From: Elusimicrobiota bacterium | GTDB lineage: Bacteria; Elusimicrobiota; Elusimicrobia; JACQJP01 | Length of the DNA: 55,145 bases | Reading direction: 5' to 3' | Assembly: GCA_016204975.1 (NCBI GenBank) | Contig: JACQJP010000017.1 | Span: 1-55,145, forward strand | Shown here: one piece after another, positions 1-7,604 of the stretch | Position numbering within the stretch: position 1 is the first letter of the stretch | How the letters are laid out: each line of letters begins with the position of its first letter | Translations under genes and position numbers: made by a program | Notes under the pieces: generated by a model | Told to the model about the DNA's origin: nothing | Seen by the model: only the letters and a program-made list of their open reading frames with translations | The model's database searches: none

Positions 1-14
1 GGCCTCCCCGAAGG

Positions 15-115
15 GCCAAGGCACTTTGGGGCTGCGACTGCGTTGTTCGTCGCTCACATAGCCTCCAGCTATGCCACGCTCCTCACGCCTTGTCTCGCTC
101 CCAAATTGACTTGGC
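15..115. repeat. Large imperfect palindrome (REP/MITE-like)
   Basis: The outer arms GCCAAGGCACTTTGGG (15-30) and CCCAAATTGACTTGGC (100-115) are inverted copies with two mismatches out of 16. The centre is a perfect hairpin, CATAGC-CTCCA-GCTATG (57-73). Sequence between arm and centre is only partly complementary. The element ends 4 bases before the likely potD start. It looks like an extragenic palindromic repeat rather than coding DNA; no second copy was found in this window. Confidence 0.55.
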
Positions 116-119
116 AAAC

Positions 120-1178
120 ATGTCATTAATTTCTTCACGGACCCTTAGGGTTGACCGCGTTTTTACCTCCAGCTTTCTGCTGGGGCTGCTTGCGGCTTGC
201 TCCCCCTCTTCCAGACAGCCGGAGGTCCGGCTTTTTACATGGGATAGCTATGATGAGCCCGCGGTGTTTCAGGAATTTGAAAAAATCCATGGGATCCGGG
301 TGGTGGTGGATCGCTTTGCCTCCAATGAGGAGCTGTTGGCCAAGCTCATGGGAGGGGCCAAGGGATACGACGTCATCGTGCCTTCCGATTACATGGTTTC
401 GGTGATGGTTCGTGAGAAGTTTCTGGCCCCTTTAGGGCGGGATAGGGTCCCCAATCTTCAACATATTGACCCACGGTTTTTGGATCTTTATTATGATCCG
501 GGAAACCGCTACTGCGCTCCTTACCTTTGGGGGTTAAGCGGCATCGGCTACGATGCGCAGCGAGTAGAGGTTCCCCCGCGAGGGTGGGGCGTTTTTTGGG
601 ACCCCCGCTATCGGGGGCAGATCAGTGTGATGAATGACCAAAGGGAGATCTTCGCCATGGCCTTGCAGTATTTGGGCTATCCGGTCAACACGCGAGATCC
701 CGCCGTTTTGCGCCGGGCCAAGGAGAAGCTTCTGGAACAGAAACCTTTTATCAAGACCTATAACAGCGAGAACAGTGAGTTGTTGCTCCTCTCGGGAGAG
801 GTGGCGGTGGCGCACATCTGGAGCGGGGATATCAATCGGGTTTCCCGGGAGAAACCCTCGCTTCGGTTTGTGCTCCCCCAGGAGGGGGGGTTTATCTGGC
901 AGGACAATCTCTGTATTCCCACAAGCTCCGAGAATCAGGAGGCGGCCCGGAAGCTCATTGATTTTCTCTTGGAGCCCAGGATCATCGCTCGGATCGTGGA
1001 GAGGGTGGGTTTCGGGTGCCCCAATCGAGCCGCCTGGGGGCTTTTGCCCAAGGCCATGCAGAAAAACCCCACCATCGTTCCCCAAGAAAAGTGGCTGGAA
1101 CGGTTGGAGTGGATTCACGATGTGGGAGAGGCGGCTAGAATTTACGATCGCCTCTGGACGGAGCTCAAGGCAGGATGA
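120..1178 (+). CDS. potD: Spermidine/putrescine-binding lipoprotein (PotD-like)
   Basis: Periplasmic substrate-binding component of a polyamine-type ABC importer. The N-terminus has a hydrophobic stretch ending in the lipobox LLGLLAAC, so it should be a lipoprotein. The mature part begins VRLFTWDSYDEPAVF and continues with a GYDVIVPSDYMV motif and PYLWGLSGIGYD, all typical of PotD/PotF. Length (352 aa) fits the family. The ORF track starts at 90, but that start lies inside a palindromic repeat; ATG 120 lies just outside it and gives a normal signal peptide. No clear Shine-Dalgarno is visible. The permease and ATPase genes are not downstream; they may lie left of the window. The stop overlaps the amidase start (ATGA). 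Ligand preference (putrescine or spermidine) cannot be told from sequence alone. Confidence 0.85.
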   Translation: MSLISSRTLRVDRVFTSSFLLGLLAACSPSSRQPEVRLFTWDSYDEPAVFQEFEKIHGIRVVVDRFASNEELLAKLMGGAKGYDVIVPSDYMVSVMVREKFLAPLGRDRVPNLQHIDPRFLDLYYDPGNRYCAPYLWGLSGIGYDAQRVEVPPRGWGVFWDPRYRGQISVMNDQREIFAMALQYLGYPVNTRDPAVLRRAKEKLLEQKPFIKTYNSENSELLLLSGEVAVAHIWSGDINRVSREKPSLRFVLPQEGGFIWQDNLCIPTSSENQEAARKLIDFLLEPRIIARIVERVGFGCPNRAAWGLLPKAMQKNPTIVPQEKWLERLEWIHDVGEAARIYDRLWTELKAG

Positions 1179-2938
1179 GGATTCGCTCTCTGTGGCTTTC
1201 TTTTGTTTTCGGATATCTGCCTCTGCTGGCCGCAGCCCAGGAGCCTTCGGTGACGATCGTCTATCCTTCCTCTTCCACGGTTCTTCCGGTTTTGGAGAAG
1301 ACCTTGGTGGTGGGGCACGTGGTGCCTTCCACCGCCAGCCTTCAGATCGGCGGGCAGGCTGTTTCCGTGCATCGGACTGGAGGTTTTATTACCTACCTTC
1401 CGATTTCTCCAGGGGAATTTGTGCTCCAGATGAGGGTGGAGGCAGGTGGAGTAGTGGTTCAGTCCACCCACACTCTACGCAGCGCGGAGGCGCTGCCATC
1501 CGTCTCTGCGGATCGTTTTGAGATTGTGGGGGGTTCTCTTCAGCCCGTGGAGGATATGACCTTGCGAAGCGGGGATTGGCTCTTTTGGGGTTTGAAGGCT
1601 ACCCCCGGCGGAAAGGTGCGGTGCGGTGTAGGCGGGCTTTTTTCGGATTGGCCTGTTTTGGAAACCCGGGAGCCGGGGGCCTATCGGGGAGCCTATCGGA
1701 TAGGTTGGAAGAGTCGAGCCCAGGAGGCGCGCATCCATTGTAGTCTGACCCATCCGCGGTTCTGGTGGAGCCGGGAGATTCAGTTTCCGGGGACCGTCAC
1801 GGTGACGGATGAATCGCATCGAGTGGCTCGGGTGCGGACTGGGAATGCGGTGGTCCGCACCGCCGCCGGAAAAGGATACTGGTTTTTTCTTCCCGCGCGG
1901 ACGCAGGTCCTGGTGGATGGACAAAAAGGCAGGGAGTTTCGAATCTGGCTTTCGCCGAGCGAGCGGGGTTGGATGAATGCCTCAGACCTGGAGTTTGAGC
2001 CGAAGGGCTCCGCCCACCGACCGGCAACGATCCAGACCGTAGAGACCCGCCGCAAAGAGAATTCCACGCAGATTTTGCTTGCCCTGGATGAGAAGGTTCC
2101 GTTCCGCATCCGGCAGATTTTGGCCCCCCCCGCTTTTGAAATTACCTTCTATCAGGCTGTGGGGCATACGAATTGGATGATTTATGCCTCCAAGGATCCT
2201 TGGGTGCGGGAGATTTTTTGGGAGCAGTTGGGGGAGGGGATTTACCAGGCTCGGATTGCGCTCAGCCAAAGCCCTGCCTGGGGGTACCATGCGGAGTATA
2301 TCCCCGGGGCGCTCTCCCTGGAGATTCGGGATGCCCCTCGGTGGAAGAGCTCCCAGGATCATCTCTTGAAGGGGCGGGTCATTGCGGTGGACGCTGGGCA
2401 CGCGGGCGGCTCCCCCGGGGCCTATGGTCCCTTGGGCACCTGGGAGGGGGATGTCAATCTTCAGATCGCTGAAAAATTAAAGACCCTCCTGGAAAGGCAG
2501 GGGGCTCGGGTGGTGATGGTTCGGAAGGGGCCGGAGGAGGTCCCCTTGGAGATCCGGCCCGCCGTGGCCTGGGAACAGGGGGCGGAAATCTACCTCAGCG
2601 TTCACAACAACGCCCTTCCCGATGGGAAGGATCCCTTTGCGGAGCCGCTGGGATATTCCGTATTTTATTATCACCCCCACAGTCGCCGGTTGGCGCAGGA
2701 GGTGCATCGGGCCTACGGAAAGCACCTTTCTATCCCGGACAACGGTCTCCGTTACGGAGACCTTCTGGTCACCCGCCTCACGGAGATGCCTTCGGTTTTG
2801 ACGGAGTCCGCCTACCTCATCCTGCCGGAGCAAGAGGAGATGCTCCTCTCGGAAGCTTTCCAGATGAAGTGTGCGATGGCGATGCGGGATGGGGTCTGGA
2901 GTTTTTTAAGAAGTTATCGGCATCAAACCCCCCGCTGA
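1175..2938 (+). CDS. N-acetylmuramoyl-L-alanine amidase (Amidase_3)
   Basis: Zinc peptidoglycan amidase of the AmiA/B/C (Amidase_3) type, 587 aa. A signal peptide (LPLLAAAQ end) is followed by about 370 residues of beta-rich sequence, probably an envelope-binding or SH3-like region, and then the catalytic domain from about residue 400. Metal-site motifs visible: VAVDAGHAGG-like VIAVDAGHAGG (His), TWEGDVNL (Glu), SVHNN (His) and VLTESAYL (catalytic Glu). The SVHNN form differs slightly from the usual SIHAN. The start overlaps the potD stop (ATGA), so the two are probably translated together. The 3' end overlaps nth tail-to-tail by 16 bases. Role: splitting or turnover of peptidoglycan in the periplasm. 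Confidence 0.85.
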   Translation: MRIRSLWLSFVFGYLPLLAAAQEPSVTIVYPSSSTVLPVLEKTLVVGHVVPSTASLQIGGQAVSVHRTGGFITYLPISPGEFVLQMRVEAGGVVVQSTHTLRSAEALPSVSADRFEIVGGSLQPVEDMTLRSGDWLFWGLKATPGGKVRCGVGGLFSDWPVLETREPGAYRGAYRIGWKSRAQEARIHCSLTHPRFWWSREIQFPGTVTVTDESHRVARVRTGNAVVRTAAGKGYWFFLPARTQVLVDGQKGREFRIWLSPSERGWMNASDLEFEPKGSAHRPATIQTVETRRKENSTQILLALDEKVPFRIRQILAPPAFEITFYQAVGHTNWMIYASKDPWVREIFWEQLGEGIYQARIALSQSPAWGYHAEYIPGALSLEIRDAPRWKSSQDHLLKGRVIAVDAGHAGGSPGAYGPLGTWEGDVNLQIAEKLKTLLERQGARVVMVRKGPEEVPLEIRPAVAWEQGAEIYLSVHNNALPDGKDPFAEPLGYSVFYYHPHSRRLAQEVHRAYGKHLSIPDNGLRYGDLLVTRLTEMPSVLTESAYLILPEQEEMLLSEAFQMKCAMAMRDGVWSFLRSYRHQTPR

Positions 2939-3561
2939 GGGCACACCGATCTTAGAGGACACTCGGGGCATCGGGGAGAGATCGCCTTGCAGACGCGACG
3001 ACCATGCCAGACCATGGCATGGCTGAACCAAATCCAGCTCTTCCGTGGAATCTGCCGCAGTAAATCCTTCTCCACCTTCACCGGATCTTTCTGTAGGGTG
3101 AGCCCAAGGCGGTAGGATACGCGTTTCATATGCGTGTCCACGACGATTCCGGAGGCGATGCCGTAGGCGCTGCCCAGGACGACGTTGGCGGTCTTTCTGG
3201 CCACCCCCGGCAGCGAGACCAGTTCCTCCATGGTTTTAGGAACGTTCCCCTGGTGTTGTTCGCACAGCCGCACGGCCAGGGTGCGGATCCAAAGAGTTTT
3301 TTGGCGGAAGAAGCCTGTGCTACGGATCTCTTTTTCCAGAGTCTTTTGGGGAACCTTTGCGTAATCCGCGGCGGTTTTGTACTTTTTAAATAGCAGGGGG
3401 GTCACCTGGTTGACCCGCACGTCGGTGCATTGAGCGGATAAAATGGTGGCGATCAGCAGCTCCAAGGGGTTAGAATAATGGAGTTCGCAGTGCGCGGTTG
3501 GGTATTGTTTTTTGAGGATGGCAAGGATCTGAGGCAGTTTCTTGGAATTCGATTGTTTCAT
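2923..3561 (-). CDS. nth: Endonuclease III
   Basis: DNA glycosylase/AP lyase for oxidised pyrimidines in base-excision repair; cytosolic. 212 aa, the usual length. The helix-hairpin-helix LPGVARKTANVVLG carries the catalytic Lys (about 123) and VVDTHMKRV the catalytic Asp (about 142). The C-terminal iron-sulfur loop is C191-x6-C198-x2-C201-x5-C207, exactly canonical. It is encoded opposite to its neighbours and overlaps the end of the amidase gene. No operon partner. Confidence 0.97.
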   Translation of the reverse strand: MKQSNSKKLPQILAILKKQYPTAHCELHYSNPLELLIATILSAQCTDVRVNQVTPLLFKKYKTAADYAKVPQKTLEKEIRSTGFFRQKTLWIRTLAVRLCEQHQGNVPKTMEELVSLPGVARKTANVVLGSAYGIASGIVVDTHMKRVSYRLGLTLQKDPVKVEKDLLRQIPRKSWIWFSHAMVWHGRRVCKAISPRCPECPLRSVCPQRGV

Positions 3562-3691
3562 GAAAAGATAAGGTACTAAAAAATAGCGTGTTCCACCAAA
3601 TGAGCCATCGGATCACCGTGCCTATCCCCGGAAGGATCGCATGCGGTTTCCTGATCCTGCCTTTCAAGCTCCAAGGCCTTGGGCACAAAAA

Positions 3692-3720
3692 TTGACATTG
3701 GCCGGTCCTTCTGATAGACT
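3692..3720 (+). promoter_or_regulatory. Candidate sigma-70 promoter of the ferredoxin gene
   Basis: TTGACA (3692-3697), a 17-base spacer, then TAGACT (3715-3720). The -35 is perfect; the -10 matches 4 of 6. The predicted start of transcription falls only a few bases before ATG 3730, implying a leaderless or nearly leaderless message, unless the -10 is elsewhere. Confidence 0.4.
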
Positions 3721-3729
3721 GAAAAAGGT

Positions 3730-4179
3730 ATGCCTGCGCCACAAACCGATGCCCGTCGGGCTGCGTTGGTCAAAGGGGCCTCCAAGGCCAAGATCAAGGC
3801 CTTGGTGAACCTCTCTGCTTGCACGGGTTGCGAGGTTTGCATCGCGGTTTGCCCCGTCCCCAATTGCATTGAGAAATTTGGCACGGACCCTTCCAATTTC
3901 GGTGTCTATGTCCACTATGACATTTGCATCGGTTGCCAGCTTTGCGTGAAGGACTGTCCGTGGGATACAATCAGGATGGTTCCTACCCCGAGCGTGGCCG
4001 GCCACCAAACCTCGCTTGACTCGCAGCCCAACCATGAGCATGCCGTCTTTCAGCGGCCCGAATTAGTTCCTGAAGAAATCGGGACTTTCGTCGAGAAACC
4101 GCCCTTTCAGGACCCCATCGCGGTCGGCCTCTTCCAGAAACAGAACCCCCAAGTGCCCAACATAATGGGCCCGAAGTAG
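3730..4179 (+). CDS. 2[4Fe-4S] ferredoxin-type protein
   Basis: Small electron carrier, 149 aa. Two binding motifs are intact: C31TGC34EVC37IAVC41P and C66IGC69QLC72VKDC76P, with an unusual Pro-Asn-Cys insertion after the first (VPNC). The N-terminal 25 residues are basic and Ala-rich. The C-terminal 60 residues, with many Pro and Gln, have no recognised domain. There is no signal peptide, so it probably works in the cytosol. It stands alone on the plus strand with its own candidate promoter. The minus-strand CDGSH and DsrE genes nearby are also redox-type proteins, but they are transcribed towards it. Confidence 0.85.
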   Translation: MPAPQTDARRAALVKGASKAKIKALVNLSACTGCEVCIAVCPVPNCIEKFGTDPSNFGVYVHYDICIGCQLCVKDCPWDTIRMVPTPSVAGHQTSLDSQPNHEHAVFQRPELVPEEIGTFVEKPPFQDPIAVGLFQKQNPQVPNIMGPK

Positions 4180-4250
4180 GCCCACGTTGCCCCACGTCGC
4201 GTTTTCCCCAACAGGGCGCAATGTTGCTCCATGTGGCCCGATATGGCGCC

Positions 4251-4309
4251 CGACCGTAGCAAAAACCGTAGCAAGGTTGGAGGGTAGGACCGTAGCACTG
4301 CTACGGTCC
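4251..4309. repeat. CCGTAGCA repeats ending in a perfect hairpin
   Basis: CCGTAGCA occurs at about 4253, 4266 and 4290, and its inverse TGCTACGG at 4299. The last two form a perfect 11-bp inverted repeat, GGACCGTAGCA-C-TGCTACGGTCC (4287-4309). It lies between the ends of two convergent genes (ferredoxin + and the broken DsrE -). There is no T-tract, so a bidirectional terminator is only a possibility. Confidence 0.5.
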
Positions 4310-4334
4310 CATGGAGTGCGGCGACCCTGGAAAC

Positions 4335-4606
4335 TTAGAGAACGACGATCTGGTATCTCTGATCCACCCACTTCTTGAGGCTGGGGTGCCCCTCAAACTC
4401 GCCGACCAAGGCGGCGTCTGACATCTGCTTCAAGCCCTTCTTGACCTTGAAGGCACCGGCGCAGAAGTCGCATATCTCCTCGACCACCCCGAGCTTTCTC
4501 AGCTCCGCGTACTTTCCGTGCAGCTTGTGCTTGGGATCTCGGAAGGCCTGCGCCCAGCCTGTTCCGGCTCCGTAAAAACCAGGATCGGCAACACGATCTT
4601 CTTCAT
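4335..4606 (-). pseudogene. Broken second copy of the DsrE-family gene
   Basis: The ORF beginning MKKIVLPILVF at 4606 (ATGA overlap with the CDGSH stop) leaves frame after about 11 codons. The adjoining frame, from about 4578 to 4335, reads YGAGTGWAQAF...EICDFCAGAFKVKKGL...EFEGHPSLKKW, a clear paralogue of the intact DsrE protein at 4934-5296 (KLVFDGAGTEW, ICDFCAGAFGVK, EFQGHPSIAKY). The break lies in a run of five T on the minus strand (A-run at 4574-4578). About 30 residues of the N-terminal alpha/beta fold are also missing compared with the paralogue. So it appears to be a frameshifted and internally deleted duplicate. A sequencing indel in the homopolymer could explain the shift, but not the missing segment. 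Confidence 0.65.
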
Positions 4607-4851
4607 TGGGGCAACCGGCTGTGGCTGCCGTCGCAATAGGGCTTGTTGCCCGAGTGCTTGCAGCCGCACCAGGCGATCTTGGTCGCCTCCTTGATTTCCA
4701 CGCGGATGGGCTCGATACCGGTATTGAGCCTCTTGTGGGAGCCGTCGCAGTACGGCTGCTTCTGCGACTCTCCGCAGGCGCACCACCACTTTTCACCGGC
4801 TTGTTCGTCCACGACGAAAGGCTTTCTTTGCACGATTTTCGGTTCCGCCAT
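4603..4851 (-). CDS. CDGSH iron-sulfur domain protein (two motifs)
   Basis: 82 aa, MitoNEET-like family. It has two iron-sulfur binding motifs: C24-x-C26...C35DGSH and C62-x-C64...C73DGSH, each giving the 3Cys-1His ligand set of a labile [2Fe-2S] cluster. The start ATG 4851 is preceded by AAAGGAGG, so the longer ORF of the track is not used. No signal or membrane anchor. It lies between an intact DsrE gene and a broken one, and its stop overlaps the start of the latter (ATGA). Known members take part in redox sensing or Fe-S and electron transfer; the exact role here is unknown. Confidence 0.9.
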   Translation of the reverse strand: MAEPKIVQRKPFVVDEQAGEKWWCACGESQKQPYCDGSHKRLNTGIEPIRVEIKEATKIAWCGCKHSGNKPYCDGSHSRLPQ

Positions 4852-4933
4852 TCCATCCTCCTTTTTGTTTTGGCTTCTCAGGAGATTGAGACCATGGTTC
4901 CCCCAACGCGCTATCTTCCATGACTTTCTACTT

Positions 4934-5296
4934 TTACAGGACCAGTATCTGGTAACCTTCCGAGACATACTTTGCTATGGAGGGGTGGCCCTGGAACTCC
5001 GATCTCATCGGGATCGTGCTCTTTTGAGCCAGGTCCTTGACCCCGAAAGCTCCGGCACAGAAATCGCAGATGGCATCAATCGATCCGGTGGTCTGGATCT
5101 CCTTGAACAAAGGATGGAGCTTGTGCTCCGGCTTCATGAGCTCGGGCACCCACTCGGTCCCGGCTCCGTCGAAGACCAGCTTGGCCCCGTGCCCCTTTTC
5201 CTGAAAGTCCTTGCAATAGAGAAGGGCATGGTAGGCTCGGGCCAAGCCCTCATGGCTTTCCTTGCCCGCTTGCAGAATGATCACGTATTGGCTCAT
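4934..5296 (-). CDS. DsrE/DsrF-like family protein
   Basis: 120 aa, cytosolic alpha/beta fold of the DsrE superfamily. It starts with the beta-strand MSQYVIILQAG and contains the segment ICDFCAGAFGVK with two Cys three apart, the probable reactive position, though the family's persulfide-carrying Cys is not always kept. The start is supported by AGGAGG, which lies inside the last codons of the upstream CoA-binding gene. With CDGSH and CoA-binding neighbours it forms a probable operon for sulfur or redox chemistry, an inference from context. A degenerate paralogue lies 330 bases downstream. Confidence 0.8.
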   Translation of the reverse strand: MSQYVIILQAGKESHEGLARAYHALLYCKDFQEKGHGAKLVFDGAGTEWVPELMKPEHKLHPLFKEIQTTGSIDAICDFCAGAFGVKDLAQKSTIPMRSEFQGHPSIAKYVSEGYQILVL

Positions 5297-5300
5297 TGGC

Positions 5301-5753
5301 TTATCCTCCTAAAAACGGCTTCTTCCGGCGCCGGGAATGATTCCGCAGCATGCAGTCATTGGAAATGACCAAGAGTCCGGCTTGGCGCGCCAGCGCTTCT
5401 CCCTCCGGGTGGGTGATTCCGTCTTGGAGCCACAGCGCCTTGGCCTTGATGGCGATGGCCTCCTGGATGATGGGAAGAACCTGCTCGCTGCGGCGAAATA
5501 CGTCCACCACGTCGACCGGCTCAGAGATCGCGGAGAGATTCGGGAAACATTGCTCGCCTAGAATCTCTTTCTGCCCTGGATTGACGGGGATGATTCGGTA
5601 TCCCTGTTCCTTGAGATAGGCGGCGACATAGTGGCTTGGCCGCTCGGGTTTCGGGGAGCAGCCTACGACAGCGATGGTCCGAAGGGCGAAAATGCGCTCG
5701 ACAATATCCTCAGCTCCGCCGCCGGAAGGAACACGGCAGCTTACCGGTTCCAT
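5301..5753 (-). CDS. CoA-binding domain protein (YccU-like)
   Basis: 150 aa. A Rossmann-type CoA_binding domain: TIAVVGCSPKPERPSHYVAAYL at the nucleotide loop, then YRIIPVNPGQKEILGE and the conserved LWLQDGITHPE-like stretch (ALWLQDGITHPEGEAL). This is the stand-alone form related to the N-terminal part of ADP-forming acyl-CoA synthetases. The track start at 5762 is a TTG; ATG 5753 has GGGAG nine bases upstream and is preferred. It heads the minus-strand group with DsrE and CDGSH; its last codons carry the Shine-Dalgarno of dsrE. Function is unknown beyond probable CoA or nucleotide binding. Confidence 0.85.
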   Translation of the reverse strand: MEPVSCRVPSGGGAEDIVERIFALRTIAVVGCSPKPERPSHYVAAYLKEQGYRIIPVNPGQKEILGEQCFPNLSAISEPVDVVDVFRRSEQVLPIIQEAIAIKAKALWLQDGITHPEGEALARQAGLLVISNDCMLRNHSRRRKKPFLGG

Positions 5754-5834
5754 CGCAGCCAACTCCCGGCGCCGTGGATCATGCGCTCGTCTTCTTCTCC
5801 GGGGCGGCGCGCGCGACGCGTGTGATTATAATTT

Positions 5835-6788
5835 TCATGGCGTGCTCAAGACCAATTTCGTCTTAGGATAAAAAGCGAACCAGGCGAACCAGTAGGCGGT
5901 GGCACCGGGGATTTCGCCGCCGTCTTTTCGAAAAGCTCGGACTCCATCCTGGTATCTAAACACGATTTCCTCACCGCCCAGTTTGGCCCTTACGGCGCCC
6001 TTCTCCCTGACCAGCCTTTCCGGCACGGCAAGCGTGTTGCGACCCTGGCGTATCCCGAAAACAGGTTCCTTGGGGTGGAGTCGGGGATCTTGCCGTCCAA
6101 CGGAAAAATAGATTTCGCCTCTGGACTCGTAGCCTTGATAAGGGTCCCTGCTGTAGTCCCTGCCGTGACCGGTGGTAAATGCCGCGACGGTGGTGTCTGG
6201 ATGTTTTTGCCCCCATTCCTTCCAGGTTGTGTGGACCGCCGGCAGCCGCTTCAACGCCTTCCCAGTGGAAGGGCCCGCGATAGCCTGGCCGAGAATCTGG
6301 GACCACAGGCTTTTGCTGCTGCGGTCGTACATCACAAGGTCGCTCTTGTAGAGCAGCCCGGACACGCCGAATTCCGTCTCCTTGCTGTCCACCCGGCGGT
6401 CGAAGACGATGCCGCTGCGGCAGAGAGGGCAGTAGGTCACCGCTATAGGAACCCCGCCAACCGTGTCATTGGCGATCTCGTGCCAGTTGAGCAGGCGGAT
6501 CGGATAGGCGGACGACTCCCCATTTAACAAAATTCCAAGGACGGCGTCATCCGGCGCGAGGATGCGGTCGGCCTCTTTAACCCTGAGTTTCTTGGGATTG
6601 GTCAGGGCCGGGATGCCATCCACAGGCGGCCCGCCGCGCAAAAGCTCCTCCAGAGGCACCGAGGTCTTGGTTCGGGGATGTAGGAATGCATCCACCGGGT
6701 CTCGGCCGGAGATTGGGTCTTGGGCTGCCGCCATGGAGGTCATGAAACAGGTCCACAACAAAAACCACCACTTCCAAATGCACACCAT
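5835..6788 (-). CDS. DUF3179-domain secreted protein
   Basis: 317 aa with a signal peptide ending in MAAAQ. The DUF3179 family is recognised by the stretch VTYCPLCRSGIVFDRRV, followed by FGVSGLLYKSDLVMYDRSSKSLWSQ and GEEIVFRYQDGVRAF. The biochemical function of the family is unknown. The two Cys in TYCPLC could bind a metal or form a disulfide. It is on the same strand as the cupredoxin and cytochrome-porin genes, with 150 bases separating it from the former, so it may have its own promoter. Confidence 0.85.
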   Translation of the reverse strand: MVCIWKWWFLLWTCFMTSMAAAQDPISGRDPVDAFLHPRTKTSVPLEELLRGGPPVDGIPALTNPKKLRVKEADRILAPDDAVLGILLNGESSAYPIRLLNWHEIANDTVGGVPIAVTYCPLCRSGIVFDRRVDSKETEFGVSGLLYKSDLVMYDRSSKSLWSQILGQAIAGPSTGKALKRLPAVHTTWKEWGQKHPDTTVAAFTTGHGRDYSRDPYQGYESRGEIYFSVGRQDPRLHPKEPVFGIRQGRNTLAVPERLVREKGAVRAKLGGEEIVFRYQDGVRAFRKDGGEIPGATAYWFAWFAFYPKTKLVLSTP

Positions 6789-6941
6789 TTGCTACTCTCT
6801 GATTCTTAGTAGCGGCAGGAACGAAAATGTTACACCCCGGGCGCTGTTACGGGTTCCTGGAATCAACTGGAGGACAGTTTTAGATGGTACGCTGAGTAGG
6901 GCCGGAAGCGTTTGTCGTCGCCATAAACCCCCATGGGGATT

Positions 6942-7580
6942 CTATGGGGCAATTTGAATTTCAACGGCGTTGCCCGGCCGTATGTGCACCGGGAAGGTTT
7001 TTGCGAGTTGTTCCGGTTTGAGTTTCTCACCCCAAACCTTGAGGTCGTATTTCCCAGCGGGAACTCCCCCGATCTCGAATTTGCCTTCCGGCGTTTTAAC
7101 GAGCGTAAAATAGGGATTTTGAAGGACGAGGATGTATGCACTCATCTCCGGGTGGATGGAGCATAGAAGCGTGACTATTCCCTCCTTATCGAACTTTTTG
7201 ACGATAGGCTTTGAGCCCGGTGGCATGGCGGTGTTGAAAAGCTGTTGGGACGTTCTCCTGAGCACTTCCTTGAACCGGGCCAACAGATTGTGCAACTCTT
7301 TGTCTTTGCTCTGGAACTCTACTTCCCAGCCTTTCACGAGGGGAAGGACGTGGGGCACATAGACCAAGTTGATCTGATTCATAATAGGGCGCTCTTTAGG
7401 CAGGAGGAAAGGTCCGTCAGCTCTATCCACGTAGACGACCAGCTGGTATCCTTTTTCAAGCCAATGGCTGCTCAGTTTGCCGCTGATTTTTCCCGAAAGA
7501 TCTTCGGAGTAAGCCGCAGCAGAAATAACGAGGCAAGAGAGCGTAGGTAAAAGCGTCCGGGTTCCGACATAGCCCGCCAT
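6942..7580 (-). CDS. Secreted cupredoxin with C-terminal carboxypeptidase-regulatory-like domain
   Basis: 212 aa. An N-terminal signal peptide (cleavage near AAAYSED) is followed by a type-1 copper fold. All four likely ligands are visible: H97 (KELHNLL) and C140-x2-H143-x2-M146 (CSIHPEM). After it comes a short beta-sandwich, FEIGGVPAGKYDLKVWGE, typical of the carboxypeptidase-regulatory-like domain. This architecture is often named methylamine-utilisation or plastocyanin-like protein in databases. Periplasmic electron carrier or copper binder by inference. It starts 24 bases downstream of the cytochrome-porin stop, with AAAGGGG before ATG 7580, so the two are probably one transcript. Confidence 0.8.
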   Translation of the reverse strand: MAGYVGTRTLLPTLSCLVISAAAYSEDLSGKISGKLSSHWLEKGYQLVVYVDRADGPFLLPKERPIMNQINLVYVPHVLPLVKGWEVEFQSKDKELHNLLARFKEVLRRTSQQLFNTAMPPGSKPIVKKFDKEGIVTLLCSIHPEMSAYILVLQNPYFTLVKTPEGKFEIGGVPAGKYDLKVWGEKLKPEQLAKTFPVHIRPGNAVEIQIAP

Positions 7581-7604
7581 AGCCTGCCCCTTTCCCTGTG
7601 ATAT

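Noticed and set aside
106-134. TTGACT as a -35 for potD
   Set aside because: No -10 at proper spacing; it belongs to the palindrome arm.
4335-4856. 173-aa ORF read as one complete protein
   Set aside because: Its N-terminal half is an out-of-frame reading of the CDGSH gene; only the last 85 or so residues resemble DsrE, so it is treated as part of a broken gene.
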